From NCBI RefSeq assembly GCF_001189845.1, contig NZ_LFLZ01000021.1, forward strand, positions 1 to 64,000: a stretch of 64,000 bases of DNA. The letters are read 5' to 3'. Made by a program: the position numbers and the translations under genes. Positions 28,570 to 36,429 of the stretch are shown here, in pieces. The first letter of the stretch is position 1, and every line of letters begins with the position of its first letter. Source of the DNA: Bradyrhizobium tropiciagri (lineage in GTDB: Bacteria; Pseudomonadota; Alphaproteobacteria; Rhizobiales; Xanthobacteraceae). A model generated the notes under the pieces. It was not told the origin of the DNA and ran no database searches. It saw only the letters and a program-made list of their open reading frames with translations.

Positions 28570-28833
28570 CTAGCCGATCCTGCGCCACCGCGGCACGGGA
28601 TCGAGCGGCGTCCGGTAGAGCTCGCGCCGGTCGATGTCGGTGACCCGTACGGCGCAACCGCGCGCCTTGAGCTCCGGCTTGACCTGCGACAGCTCGTTGG
28701 CGAGCTGATCGGCGCGATCGGAGGCGAGGCTGATGTCTTCGAGGATGATCGTTCCTTGATTACGGAACTCGTCCCCCACCACGAGATCGAAGGTGTAGTA
28801 CGGCATTCCGAAGATCTCCGTTTCGGTTTGCAT
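28570..28833 (-). CDS. DUF6894-like small protein
   Basis: An 87-residue protein starting MQTETEIFGMPYYTFDLVVG; a shorter start at 28806 (MPYYTFDL) is also possible. The aromatic strand followed by an acidic loop, then a helix with ASDRADQLANEL, then a strand VRVTD, is the layout of DUF6894 proteins, which are abundant, paralogous and uncharacterised in rhizobia. A second member lies at 29336-29566. Confidence 0.6.
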   Translation of the reverse strand: MQTETEIFGMPYYTFDLVVGDEFRNQGTIILEDISLASDRADQLANELSQVKPELKARGCAVRVTDIDRRELYRTPLDPVPRWRRIG

Positions 28834-28989
28834 CACAGGGTAACACTGAGTCGTGCGTTCCCTAAGATGCATGGCGCACAATCGTCGAGCGATCCGCACA
28901 AAAACGATGTGCAGCGGGTCAGGCACGATGAACGATCAAACACGCGCGGCACGGCGAAGAAGTCTTTGATCCAGCTCACCGCCATGCCG

Positions 28990-29110
28990 TTAAGATTTGA
29001 TTAAAACTGTCGGCGCAAGCTTGAGACCAAGTGCATCGCGGCGGAACCGGACTCCGGGAACCGGCAGCTGCAGGAGAAGGCCGGTGGCGTAACGCCCGCC
29101 GGCCTTTTCT
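28990..29110 (+). ncRNA. Candidate small RNA ending at a terminator
   Basis: AGGCCGG(T)GG and its partner CC(C)GCCGGCCT, with a CGTAACG loop and TTTTCT after (29078-29110), form a rightward terminator, yet no rightward gene lies within 580 bases upstream. A possible promoter is TTGATC near 28967 with TTAAGA 18 bases later. The predicted transcript would be about 110 bases. This is inference only. Confidence 0.3.
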
Positions 29111-29152
29111 CGGTTGCGGACGCACTTGGTGCTCCTTGGCGTTCCTCGGGCG

Positions 29153-29326
29153 CTAGTCGCGCAGCAGGGCCTGGCGCCTGGCGCGGCATTTCGGGCCGGG
29201 CCCGCGCATGTAATACAGCTCAGGGCGATAGGGGTTGACGACGCCGTCGAGCAGCGCGACGCAGCGCGCAACCAAGCGGGCGAGGCGGCGGCGCAAGGGC
29301 TGCAGGGCGAGTTCCATTGCATTCAT
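29153..29326 (-). CDS. Small basic protein, 57 residues
   Basis: ATG at 29326 lies 9 bases after the stop of the DUF6894-like gene, with GAGGG before it. The protein starts MNAMELALQPLRRRLARLVA and ends with NPYRPELYYMRGPGPKCRAR plus a short tail. The Arg-rich N-terminal helix and the specific aromatic/Pro end look selected. No function known. Likely co-translated with the upstream gene. Confidence 0.5.
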   Translation of the reverse strand: MNAMELALQPLRRRLARLVARCVALLDGVVNPYRPELYYMRGPGPKCRARRQALLRD

Positions 29327-29335
29327 GGCACGCCC

Positions 29336-29566
29336 TCAGTGCAATTCGCCGAGGACGGCGGTGAACGGCAGCTCGAAGATCTCGGTCCCGATGTCGTCGG
29401 TGACGTGGACCGCCCAGTTGCGCCAGTCCTCCGCGCTCGGTGTCATGACAAAGCTGCGCGCCAGCTGCTCCGCGTGCACCCGTGCTTCCGAAAGGTCCAT
29501 GGCGACGCCGATGCGATCCAGGATGACGTGCTTGTCGTCGGAGCAGTGAAAGAAAACTGCAGACAT
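29336..29566 (-). CDS. DUF6894-like small protein (second copy)
   Basis: A 76-residue protein: MSAVFFHCSDDKHVILDRIG, then a helix SEARVHAEQLARSFV, then WAVHVTDDIGTEIFELPF. It has the strand-helix-strand plan of DUF6894 and is distantly like the protein at 28570-28833. It is the first gene of a two-gene unit with the 57-residue basic protein. Function unknown. Confidence 0.6.
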   Translation of the reverse strand: MSAVFFHCSDDKHVILDRIGVAMDLSEARVHAEQLARSFVMTPSAEDWRNWAVHVTDDIGTEIFELPFTAVLGELH

Positions 29567-29707
29567 CTTCCGATTCCCATGCCGAAGCGATTCTCGCGCG
29601 ATGGAATAGCAGCGCGCGCGGGCATCGAGAATCCGGATCATCCCCCATCGGTAAACTACGGGGATTTCAGACAATTTGAATCACGCGGCCGTGATGGGCG
29701 CGGGCCG

Positions 29708-30052
29708 TCAGAAGATCGGCTCGCCGACCGCAACCTCACTGCGCGGGCCGAGCACGATCACCTGGCCGCTGGCGTCCCTGGCGCCGAGGATCAAGAGTTC
29801 CGAGGTGAAACCGGCGATGTTCTTCGGACCCAGATTGCAGATGCACACCACCAGCGCGCCGACCAGGGCCGCCGGCTCGTAATTCGTGATCTGCGCGCTC
29901 GACCACATGATCCGCCCGGCGCCGACATCGACGCCGACCTTGTAGGACGGATTGCGGGCGCGCGGAAACGGCTGCACCTCGACGACCTTGCCGATCCGGA
30001 TATCGAGGCGGGCGAAGTCGTCATATGTGGCTTGCGGCTTGAGCGGAGACAT
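29708..30052 (-). CDS. csaA: CsaA-like tRNA-binding-domain protein
   Basis: A 114-residue protein with an OB-fold tRNA-binding domain: LDIRIGKVVEVQPFPRARNPSYKV, SSAQITNYEP, and the end LILGARDASGQVIVLGP. CsaA is proposed to be a secretion-related chaperone in Bacillus. ATG 30052 overlaps the TGA of the RhtB-type exporter gene (TGATG), so the two are translationally coupled. It is the last gene of a leftward operon beginning with a 57-residue membrane protein. Confidence 0.85.
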   Translation of the reverse strand: MSPLKPQATYDDFARLDIRIGKVVEVQPFPRARNPSYKVGVDVGAGRIMWSSAQITNYEPAALVGALVVCICNLGPKNIAGFTSELLILGARDASGQVIVLGPRSEVAVGEPIF

Positions 30053-30678
30053 CAGCGCTCCTGGAATGCGAGGCGGATGCCGAGCGCGATGTAGATGGTG
30101 CCGACCACGCGGCCCTGCCATTGCCCGATGCGGCGATGCCGCCGGATCCACGGGCTGATCTGGCCGGCGGCGAGCGCGAGCAGCGACGTGTAGGCCGCGC
30201 TCATCGCGACGAAGATCAGGCCAAGCGTCGCGAATTGCGCGACGGCCGAGCCGTGACCGGGATGCACGAACTGCGGCAGGAAGGCGAGGAAGAACAGCGC
30301 GGTCTTCGGATTGAGCATTTCCGCCCAGATCGCCTGCCGGAACGCGCGCCTGGGATCGACCGGCTGCGCCGTGGGCAGATGCAGGTCGTCATTCCTCTCG
30401 AACAGGGCGCGGACGCCGAGCACGATCAAATAGATCACGCCGGCATATTTGACGATCGAGAATGCCAGCGCCGAGGTCATCAGCACCGCCGACAGGCCGA
30501 ACGTCGCCATCGCGGTGTGGACGAGATCGCCGAGTGCGATGCCGAACCCGGTGGCGACGCCGACGCGCGGTCCGCCGGTCACCGAGCGCGCGAGCACCAG
30601 CAGCACCGCGGGCCCGGGGATAAGGAACAGGCCGAGCACGACGGCGGCGTAGGTGAGGAGGGTGGTGGTGTCGATCAT
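30052..30678 (-). CDS. LysE/RhtB family amino-acid exporter
   Basis: A 208-residue inner-membrane protein with about six membrane segments. LGLFLIPGPAVLLVLARSVT carries the P-G-P motif of the family, and FRQAIWAEMLNPKTALFFLAFLPQF the N-P-K motif. It exports small amino-acid-like compounds; the exact substrate is unknown. It lies 17 bases after pdxY and overlaps csaA. Confidence 0.87.
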   Translation of the reverse strand: MIDTTTLLTYAAVVLGLFLIPGPAVLLVLARSVTGGPRVGVATGFGIALGDLVHTAMATFGLSAVLMTSALAFSIVKYAGVIYLIVLGVRALFERNDDLHLPTAQPVDPRRAFRQAIWAEMLNPKTALFFLAFLPQFVHPGHGSAVAQFATLGLIFVAMSAAYTSLLALAAGQISPWIRRHRRIGQWQGRVVGTIYIALGIRLAFQER

Positions 30679-30695
30679 GAAATGTGTCCCGGATG

Positions 30696-31568
30696 TCAGG
30701 ATGCAGGGATCGCGACCGCCGCGAAACGCGGCTTCGGATCCAGCATCACGCCAGCGCTTTCGACGATGCGCATTTCCTCGGTTCCTCTCTCCGCCGTGCG
30801 CACCAGCACGCCGTGAATGCCTGACGCGGCGTGGCTGAGCGCGTCCGGCGTCGCCAGGCCACGCACGCGCGCGGCAGTGAACAGCCCTGCGAACAGGTCG
30901 CCAGTGCCGGACGGACTGATCGGCACCCGCGGGGTGCGTACACGCCAGGCGCGAATGCCCTCGGATGCTGCGCGCTCGATTGCCAGCGTCTCGATCTCGG
31001 TCGCTGGCGTGCCGGCCAGCTCGGCGCTGGTGATGACGATGGTTGCAGGACCTCGCGCCATCAGCGCGCGGCCCCTCGCGACGACCTCATCGATCGTCGT
31101 CACGCGGGCACCGCAGAGGAACTCGAACTCGAAATGGTTTGGCGTGATGATGTCGGCCAGCGGGCAGAGCTGATCGCGCACCAGCGGCGGGATGTCCGAG
31201 CGCACGAACATGCCGCGGTCGCGGTCGCCGAGCACCGGATCGCAGCAATAGAGCAGGGCCGGGTTCGCCGCCTTCGCGCGGGCGACGAAGTCGGCGACAT
31301 CAACGCCGATATCGGCCGAGCCGAGATAGCCCGACAGGATCATCCGGGCCCCCTCGACCGCGCCGCGCTCCTCGATGCCTTGCAGGAGGTCGGCGACCAG
31401 CTGCACGTCGAGCACCCGGCCGCGGATGGTCGGATAGCCCGGCCGGTTGCTGAGCAGCGTGGTCGGCACAGCGACGACGTCGATGCCGTGCAGCTGGATC
31501 GGAAAGGTGGCGGCGCTGTTGCCGACATGGCCGAAGGCGACCTGTGACTGGATCGAGATGACGGTCAT
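30696..31568 (-). CDS. pdxY: Pyridoxal kinase PdxY
   Basis: A 290-residue ribokinase-like enzyme that phosphorylates pyridoxal to PLP with ATP in the salvage pathway. VISIQSQVAFGHVGNSAATFPIQ is the substrate-binding start; DPVLGD and the ATP/catalytic motif PSGTGDLFAGLF are present, with the Asp of GTGD as catalytic base. ATG 31568. It begins 10 bases after a 57-residue membrane-protein gene and precedes the RhtB exporter by 17 bases, so it belongs to one operon. Confidence 0.92.
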   Translation of the reverse strand: MTVISIQSQVAFGHVGNSAATFPIQLHGIDVVAVPTTLLSNRPGYPTIRGRVLDVQLVADLLQGIEERGAVEGARMILSGYLGSADIGVDVADFVARAKAANPALLYCCDPVLGDRDRGMFVRSDIPPLVRDQLCPLADIITPNHFEFEFLCGARVTTIDEVVARGRALMARGPATIVITSAELAGTPATEIETLAIERAASEGIRAWRVRTPRVPISPSGTGDLFAGLFTAARVRGLATPDALSHAASGIHGVLVRTAERGTEEMRIVESAGVMLDPKPRFAAVAIPAS

Positions 31569-31578
31569 GGTGTGCGCA

Positions 31579-31752
31579 TCATCCGAACAGCGCGGCGTAG
31601 ATCACGTAGAGCCAGCCCAGGATACCGTGGATGATCGCCCACAGGATCGAATGGTTCTTGGTGTAGGAGATCGCAATCGCCAGCGCCGAGCCGAACCCCA
31701 CGCCGTATTTCGCACCCTCGACGCGGACGCCGTAATACCGATTGCCGTTCAT
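31579..31752 (-). CDS. Small membrane protein, 57 residues, first gene of the pdxY operon
   Basis: ATG at 31752 follows GGAAGG. It starts MNGNRYYGVRVEGAKYGVGF, followed by a hydrophilic YTKNHS linker between two hydrophobic stretches and the end LGWLYVIYAALFG. One to two membrane segments are likely. The stop is 10 bases from the pdxY start. Small membrane proteins of this shape occur widely in Bradyrhizobium; function unknown. Confidence 0.6.
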   Translation of the reverse strand: MNGNRYYGVRVEGAKYGVGFGSALAIAISYTKNHSILWAIIHGILGWLYVIYAALFG

Positions 31753-31865
31753 GGTGATCCTTCCAGCGGGAGGGCGGGAGATTGGCCACAGCGTAACCCG
31801 CCGTGTGCCGCCAGTTCAACGGGCCGAACACCGCTGCTGAGATCGAAGTGAGCCTCCCTCCGCAC

Positions 31866-31991
31866 CGTCGTCCCTCGAAAGCAGGGACCCATAACCACAG
31901 GGCTACATTGTTGAAACGCGCTGTGGCCCCAGCGTCACGAAACAATTGAGAGTCGGGGTAATGGGTCCTGGCTTCGCCAGGACGACGGCGG
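31866..31991. repeat. Pair of inverted dispersed repeats (GGGACGAC type)
   Basis: GTCGTCCCT...AGGGACCCAT at 31867-31892 and ATGGGTCCTG...CAGGACGAC at 31961-31986 are inverted copies, each itself a palindrome around a short loop (CGAAAG and GCTTCGC). Together with the inner sequence they could form one large hairpin. This is a familiar intergenic repeat type in Bradyrhizobium. Confidence 0.6.
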
Positions 31992-32227
31992 TGGATGGTT
32001 CCCGCTTCAAGATGTCAAACAGGCAGTGTCATCACCCGCGCATGCGGACGGTTACAGCTGCGCCCCACCCATCCTGCAGGCACCGGACACTCACGCTCCG
32101 ATCAACCGAACGTGTCGAACTGGGCCGCAGGACACGAAAATTAGCTGCGCCTTAGCGGAATAATCGGACAGCGGCGCCCGTCATGGTTACAGCGAAAATG
32201 CTTCAACAGGCCGGCGCGATGGTCCGA

Positions 32228-32248
32228 TCCTGTTGAATCCAACAGGAG
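32228..32248 (+). promoter_or_regulatory. Perfect 8-bp stem that hides the ribosome binding site
   Basis: TCCTGTTG at 32228-32235 pairs perfectly with CAACAGGA at 32240-32247 across the loop AATC. The downstream arm contains AGGA of the Shine-Dalgarno AGGAG (32244-32248), 8 bases before the ATG at 32256. In mRNA this would block initiation until melted or bound, as in RNA thermometers or repressor-bound leaders. The pairing is seen; regulation is inferred. Confidence 0.5.
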
Positions 32249-32255
32249 AAGCTCA

Positions 32256-32501
32256 ATGACCACGATCAAGTGCGTCCAGGCGGGGCTGGTTGTGCTCGTC
32301 ATGCTGACGGCATCGGCCATGGCGCGCGAGGTCCACGCGGCCGGCCCATCCGCATTCGCAAAGGGACATGCCGCGGCCACCGGCCGTTGGGGCGGCGGGC
32401 CGCCGCGCATGGTGGCGCCGCGCTTCTGCGAGTTCGAAACGCTGCCGCGCGACCAGCCCGGCGGCGTCTGCGACCACGGCGACAACGCCATGATCTGCTG
32501 A
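32256..32501 (+). CDS. Small secreted protein
   Basis: An 81-residue exported protein: signal peptide about residues 1-29 (VVLVMLTASAMAREVHAA), then a Gly/Pro/Arg-rich mature chain with FCEFETLPRDQPGGVCDHGDN and a C-terminal MIC, giving three Cys. AGGAG precedes the ATG but lies inside a stem. Unknown function. Confidence 0.6.
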   Translation: MTTIKCVQAGLVVLVMLTASAMAREVHAAGPSAFAKGHAAATGRWGGGPPRMVAPRFCEFETLPRDQPGGVCDHGDNAMIC

Positions 32502-32586
32502 GCCGGACAGTGCATGGCGGTGATCTCCGGCAAAACTTGCGCTAGCTTCGCTGGGTCGTCTCCCTCCAGCCGCGAGCGCCGCCGCC

Positions 32587-33249
32587 ATGCACATCCTCCG
32601 TCCCCAGTTTCGCATCGACGACGACCACGCACTGGCCTTTGCGGCGACGCGCGGCTTCGGCGCCATCGTCGCCGCCGATGCGCGCGGCCCGAGGGCGTCC
32701 CATGTTCCCTTCGTGATCGTGCGGCGCGACGATCGTGCGATCGTGCAGCTCCATCTCACCGCGAAGAATCCGCTTGTCGAGCTCGCCGACGGCATCAGGC
32801 GCTTCCTGCTGATCGTCTCGGGTGACGATGCCTACATCTCGAACGACTGGTACGTCTCGCGTGACAACGTCTCGACCTGGCTCTACGAGGCGGTGCATCT
32901 GTCCGGCGTCGCGTATCTGCGCGATCACGGCGACAACCGAAGCCATGGTGACGCGCTGCTCGCGGTCTCCGAAGCGCGGCTGCCGAAGCAGCCCTGGGAC
33001 CTCACGCAGATGGAGCCCGACAAGCGCGAACAGATGCTGGCGTCGATCAGGGTGATCGATCTCGTCGTTGACGAGATCGAAGGGCAATCGAAACTCAACC
33101 AGCACAAGAGCGATGTCGACTACGTCGCGCTCGTCAACCGCCTCGCGTGCGCGGAAGAGACGGCAAGCAGGAGGCTCGCGGAGAAGATGCGCGCGCTGCG
33201 GCCGGAGCTTGCGTATGCGAAGTCGCATCTTGCCGATAATGGCGGATGA
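32587..33249 (+). CDS. PaiB-like FMN-binding negative transcriptional regulator
   Basis: A 220-residue protein with the split-barrel flavin fold of the PaiB family: HILRPQFRID at the start, SHVPFVIVR, QLHLTAKNPL, VSGDDAYISNDWYVSRDNVSTWLYEAVHL (in parts) and a C-terminal helix. Bacillus PaiB represses protease and sporulation genes; many homologues are probably flavin enzymes. It stands alone. Start ATG 32587. Confidence 0.82.
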   Translation: MHILRPQFRIDDDHALAFAATRGFGAIVAADARGPRASHVPFVIVRRDDRAIVQLHLTAKNPLVELADGIRRFLLIVSGDDAYISNDWYVSRDNVSTWLYEAVHLSGVAYLRDHGDNRSHGDALLAVSEARLPKQPWDLTQMEPDKREQMLASIRVIDLVVDEIEGQSKLNQHKSDVDYVALVNRLACAEETASRRLAEKMRALRPELAYAKSHLADNGG

Positions 33250-33295
33250 CGCTTGCGGCTAATTCGCCGCGGCGTTCCTCCGCATGGGGAATCGC

Positions 33296-33760
33296 AAACG
33301 TGTTGTTAAGAATCGCTTCGTGCTGATTTGTCCGATTCCGATTCGTTCTTTGCGAACAGAATGGAGTCGAATGAGGAACGGATCGCGATGCGCGGAGCAC
33401 GGCGCGCGGGTCAACAAAAACGACATGCAGGCGCCTCGCTCGAGTCGTGCAAATGTGTTGTTAAGAATCGCTTTGCGCTGATTCTTCGATTCCGATTCGT
33501 TCTTTGCGAACGAAATGGAGTCGAACGGAGAACGCGGCGATGGTGCTGCCTTGCGCTCGATCCGGGAAGCCGGCACGTGCCGAATGGCCTGAACGGCGTG
33601 GCGACGTTGCGCAGTGAGCGCAATAATCCCACCATGGCACAACATCGATCGCTCGGTTGTCCTCTGTGCACGCACATTGTTAACGCCTGAGCTGTGCCGA
33701 TTTTCTTGATTCCGATTCGTTCTTCGCGAACAAATTGGAATCAGACAAAGAACGCGGTTG
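33296..33760. repeat. Three copies of a structured repeat with a conserved 35-nt hairpin
   Basis: Copies lie at about 33296-33389, 33451-33542 and 33673-33760. Each has the core GATTCCGATTCGTTCTT(T/C) continuing into GCGAAC. Each can fold a hairpin of exactly 35 bases (33334-33368, 33488-33522, 33708-33742): GATTCC pairs with GGAGTC in copies 1-2 (one U-G wobble) and with GGAATC in copy 3, around an inner GTTC/GAAC stem. Copies 1 and 2 are preceded by GTGTTGTTAAGAATCGCTT and followed by a purine-rich GGAAC/GAGAAC. The rest of the 560 bases between paiB and the ROK gene holds no supportable gene. Confidence 0.75.
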
Positions 33761-33813
33761 TAGCGCGCAGGACGTTTCTCTGCTCCACTCGGAGGGCATG
33801 AGAGAGCGGATTG

Positions 33814-34542
33814 ATGGCCGGCAAGACAAAGAAGGCGAGCAAGACAGCAAAAAGGCCGGCGTCGCGGCGGACGGTGCTAGCGATCGACATCGGCGGCACG
33901 CACGTGAAGCTCATGACCGACAAAGAGCGCATCAAGCGCGAATTCGAGTCAGGTCCAACGCTGTCCGCCACCGAGATGGTGCGGCAGGTCAAGGCGCTTA
34001 CCAGGGACTGGTCCTATGACGTGATCTCGATCGGCTATCCCGGACCGGTGGTTCACAACCGTCCGCTGACCGAACCGCACAATCTCGGCCGTGGCTGGGC
34101 CGGCTTCGATTTTCAGAGCGCGTTTGGCCGGCCGGTGAAGGTCGTCAACGATGCGCTGATGCAGGCGATCGGCAGCTATCAGGGCGGCCGGATGCTGTTT
34201 CTCGGCCTCGGCACCGGACTCGGCTCCGCGATGATCGTGGAGGGCGTGTATGAGCCGATGGAGCTCGGTCATTTGCCCTACCGCAAGGACGCGACATTCG
34301 AGGACTATGTCGGCGCCGCCGGCCTCGAGCGGCGCGGCCGGAAGAAATGGCGCAAGAGCGTCGACGACGTCATCGCGCGTCTGTCGGCTGCATTGGAGCC
34401 CGACTACATCGTGCTCGGCGGCGGCAATGCCGACAAGGTCGACAACCCGCCGCCCAAGGTGAGGTTCGGCGACAACGCCAACGCATTCGAGGGCGGTTTC
34501 CGGATGTGGAAGAAATCGCGCAAGGCGAGCACGCGTCGATGA
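33814..34542 (+). CDS. ppgK: ROK-family sugar kinase, polyphosphate glucokinase-like
   Basis: A 242-residue kinase. AIDIGGTHVKLM is the phosphate-1 motif, DVISIGYPGPVVHNRP the substrate region, VVNDALMQAIGSYQGGRMLFLGLGTGLGSAMI the catalytic Asp (VNDA) and phosphate-2 motif, and EPDYIVLGGGNADKV the adenosine motif. Short ROK kinases of this layout include polyphosphate/ATP glucokinases. The N terminus is Lys-rich. The ATG at 33814 is used; a TTG directly upstream is possible. Gene symbol reflects family, not proven phosphate donor. Confidence 0.75.
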   Translation: MAGKTKKASKTAKRPASRRTVLAIDIGGTHVKLMTDKERIKREFESGPTLSATEMVRQVKALTRDWSYDVISIGYPGPVVHNRPLTEPHNLGRGWAGFDFQSAFGRPVKVVNDALMQAIGSYQGGRMLFLGLGTGLGSAMIVEGVYEPMELGHLPYRKDATFEDYVGAAGLERRGRKKWRKSVDDVIARLSAALEPDYIVLGGGNADKVDNPPPKVRFGDNANAFEGGFRMWKKSRKASTRR

Positions 34543-34616
34543 AACCGGAACTGCCACCAAATTGCCGCGACTGCCGAAGTTTCGTGCTGTTCCGTCGTCG
34601 CTGTTCCTGGAACTGA
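34539..34616 (+). CDS. Cys-rich 25-residue micropeptide overlapping the kinase stop
   Basis: ATG at 34539 overlaps the kinase TGA as ATGA. The peptide MKPELPPNCRDCRSFVLFRR ends CSWN: C-x-x-C plus a third Cys among Arg residues, suggesting metal binding. Reinitiation after the kinase could express it. It may be a chance frame; no homologue is known to me. Confidence 0.3.
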   Translation: MKPELPPNCRDCRSFVLFRRRCSWN

Positions 34617-34672
34617 TCGGGTCTGCCGCTCGTTTTATGCGGCATGACATCCCGTTCCATGAGGAGTGACCG

Positions 34673-34933
34673 ATGCGAAGCTTCATTATCCCCGCCATTG
34701 CGGCGTTGGCGATCGGCGCAGCGACGCCGGCGATGGCCTATGATTCCGGCAGCCAGATCTCGATGGAGGCCGCCCTCGACGTCGCGACCAGTATCGGCGT
34801 CGTGACCGTGTCCAACACCCAGTTCCTCGGCGACGAGTGGGAGGTCGAGGGCCGTGACCGGCTCGGCCGCTGGATACAGGTCGATGTCGACGCGCGAACC
34901 GGCGAGGTGCGCAACGTGGATCGCGGCTGGTAG
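34673..34933 (+). CDS. PepSY-domain secreted protein
   Basis: An 86-residue protein with signal peptide about residues 1-22 (IGAATPAMA) and a single PepSY unit: MEAALDVATSIGVVTVSNTQ, DEWEVEGRDRLGRWIQVDVD, TGEVRNV. PepSY units are thought to inhibit peptidases in the periplasm. GAGGAG precedes the ATG. Confidence 0.8.
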   Translation: MRSFIIPAIAALAIGAATPAMAYDSGSQISMEAALDVATSIGVVTVSNTQFLGDEWEVEGRDRLGRWIQVDVDARTGEVRNVDRGW

Positions 34934-35118
34934 CCCGCGTCTTCACCGCGGCGTGAGATTTCCGGACGGCCGGCGGCGCAGGGCGCACGTCGGCCGTTCG
35001 TTATCCAGAACTGCGTGATGCCGTGCTTTGGCGGAATGGCACAAAGCTGGGGTATGCTGGTCGCATCATTTTCGGGAATCGCCGCCGGCGCGGCGGTCTC
35101 GCGAACAGGAGACCGGCC

Positions 35119-36402
35119 ATGACAAAACCGTTTCCGTCCAAAACCCATATCGGCAACCATCTGCTGCATCCGGAAACCCAGATGCTGAACTACGGCTACG
35201 ATCCGCAATTGTCGGAGGGCGCCGTCAAGCCTCCGGTATTCCTGACCTCGACCTTCGTGTTTCGGACCGCCGAGGACGGCAAGGACTTCTTCGATTTCGT
35301 CGCGGGCCGGCGTCAGCCTCCGGAGGGCATGGGGGCGGGGCTGGTCTATTCGCGCTTCAATCATCCGAACAGCGAGATCGTCGAGGACCGGCTTGCGATC
35401 TATGAGCGCACCGAGAGCTGTGCGCTGTTTTCCTCCGGCATGTCGGCGATCTCGACCACGGTGCTCGCCTTCGCGCGGCCCGGCGACGTGATCCTGCATT
35501 CCCAGCCGCTCTATGGCGGCACCGAGACGCTGTTCGCCAAGACGCTGGCGGCGTTCTCGATTGGTGCCGTGGGCTTTGCCGATGGCCTCGACGAAAGCAT
35601 CATGCGCGCTGCCGCCGACGAAGCGATGAAGAGGGGCCGCGTCGCGATGATCTTCATCGAGACGCCGGCCAATCCGACCAACGGCCTGGTCGATATCGCG
35701 CTGACCAGGCGCGTCGCCGACGCGATCGGCAAGACAAAGGGCTTTACCCCGATCATCGCCTGCGACAACACGCTGCTCGGGCCGGTGTTTCAGCGCCCGA
35801 TCGAGCACGGCGCCGATCTGTCGTTGTACTCGCTGACCAAATATGTCGGCGGCCATTCCGACCTGATCGCGGGCGCGGCGCTCGGCTCCAAGAAGCTGAT
35901 GAAGGACGTCAAGGCGCTGCGCGGCGCGATCGGCACCCAGCTCGATCCGCATTCCTGCTGGATGATCAGCCGTTCGCTGGAGACGCTGAGCTTGCGGATG
36001 GAAAAGGCCGACCGCAATGCGCGGATCGTCGCCGACTATCTGCGCGACCATCCCAAGGTGGCGACGGTGCATTATCTCGGCCATCACGACGCGGCTTCGC
36101 CAGCGGGGCGTGTGTTCGCCAGCCAGGGCAGCGGCGCCGGTTCGACCTTCTCGTTCGACATCGTCGGCGGGCAAGAGGCCGCGGAGAAATTCCTCAACAG
36201 CCTGCAGATCTTCAAGCTCGCGGTGAGCCTTGGCGGCACCGAGTCGCTTGCGAGCCTGCCGGCGACGATGACGCATTCCGGCGTGCCGGCGGATATCAGG
36301 AAGAAGATCGGCGTGCTCGATACGACGATCCGGCTGTCGATCGGGATCGAGCATCCGTCCGATCTCGTGGCGGACATCGCGCAGGCGTTGAGCCGGGTGT
36401 GA
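35119..36402 (+). CDS. PLP-dependent cystathionine gamma-synthase family enzyme
   Basis: A 427-residue Cys/Met-metabolism PLP enzyme. YSRFNHPN is the phosphate-contacting region, SSGMSAISTTVLAF the Gly-rich turn, ACDNTLLGP the Asp that holds the pyridine N, and YSLTKYVGGHSDLIAG the Lys (SLTK) that forms the Schiff base. Family members are gamma-synthases, gamma-lyases or O-acetylhomoserine sulfhydrylases; which one is not decided by sequence. ATG 35119 follows AGGAGA. The small monooxygenase at 36430 follows by 27 bases on the same strand. Confidence 0.85.
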   Translation: MTKPFPSKTHIGNHLLHPETQMLNYGYDPQLSEGAVKPPVFLTSTFVFRTAEDGKDFFDFVAGRRQPPEGMGAGLVYSRFNHPNSEIVEDRLAIYERTESCALFSSGMSAISTTVLAFARPGDVILHSQPLYGGTETLFAKTLAAFSIGAVGFADGLDESIMRAAADEAMKRGRVAMIFIETPANPTNGLVDIALTRRVADAIGKTKGFTPIIACDNTLLGPVFQRPIEHGADLSLYSLTKYVGGHSDLIAGAALGSKKLMKDVKALRGAIGTQLDPHSCWMISRSLETLSLRMEKADRNARIVADYLRDHPKVATVHYLGHHDAASPAGRVFASQGSGAGSTFSFDIVGGQEAAEKFLNSLQIFKLAVSLGGTESLASLPATMTHSGVPADIRKKIGVLDTTIRLSIGIEHPSDLVADIAQALSRV

Positions 36403-36429
36403 GTGAAGGCGTAGGGCAGGAGAAGCGGC

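Larger units (their letters stand above)
31753..32255. other. Gene-free stretch with repeat elements
   Basis: About 500 bases without a supportable gene. It contains two inverted copies of a dispersed palindrome (31866-31991, listed separately) and the regulatory stem before the small secreted protein at 32256. Short open frames here lack start sites and composition. Confidence 0.5.

Noticed and set aside
33250..33813. Protein-coding genes or a CRISPR array in the triple-repeat region
   Set aside because: Copies are spaced 154 and 220 bases apart with unlike spacers and carry hairpins; the frames across them are translated repeats.
35036..35058. Possible sigma-54 promoter (TGGCAC ... TATGCT) before the PLP enzyme
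   Set aside because: The GG and GC elements are about 6 bases too far apart for a -24/-12 promoter.
34934..35118. SAM or SAH riboswitch before the sulfur amino-acid enzyme
   Set aside because: No SAM-II or SAH core sequence or pseudoknot was seen.
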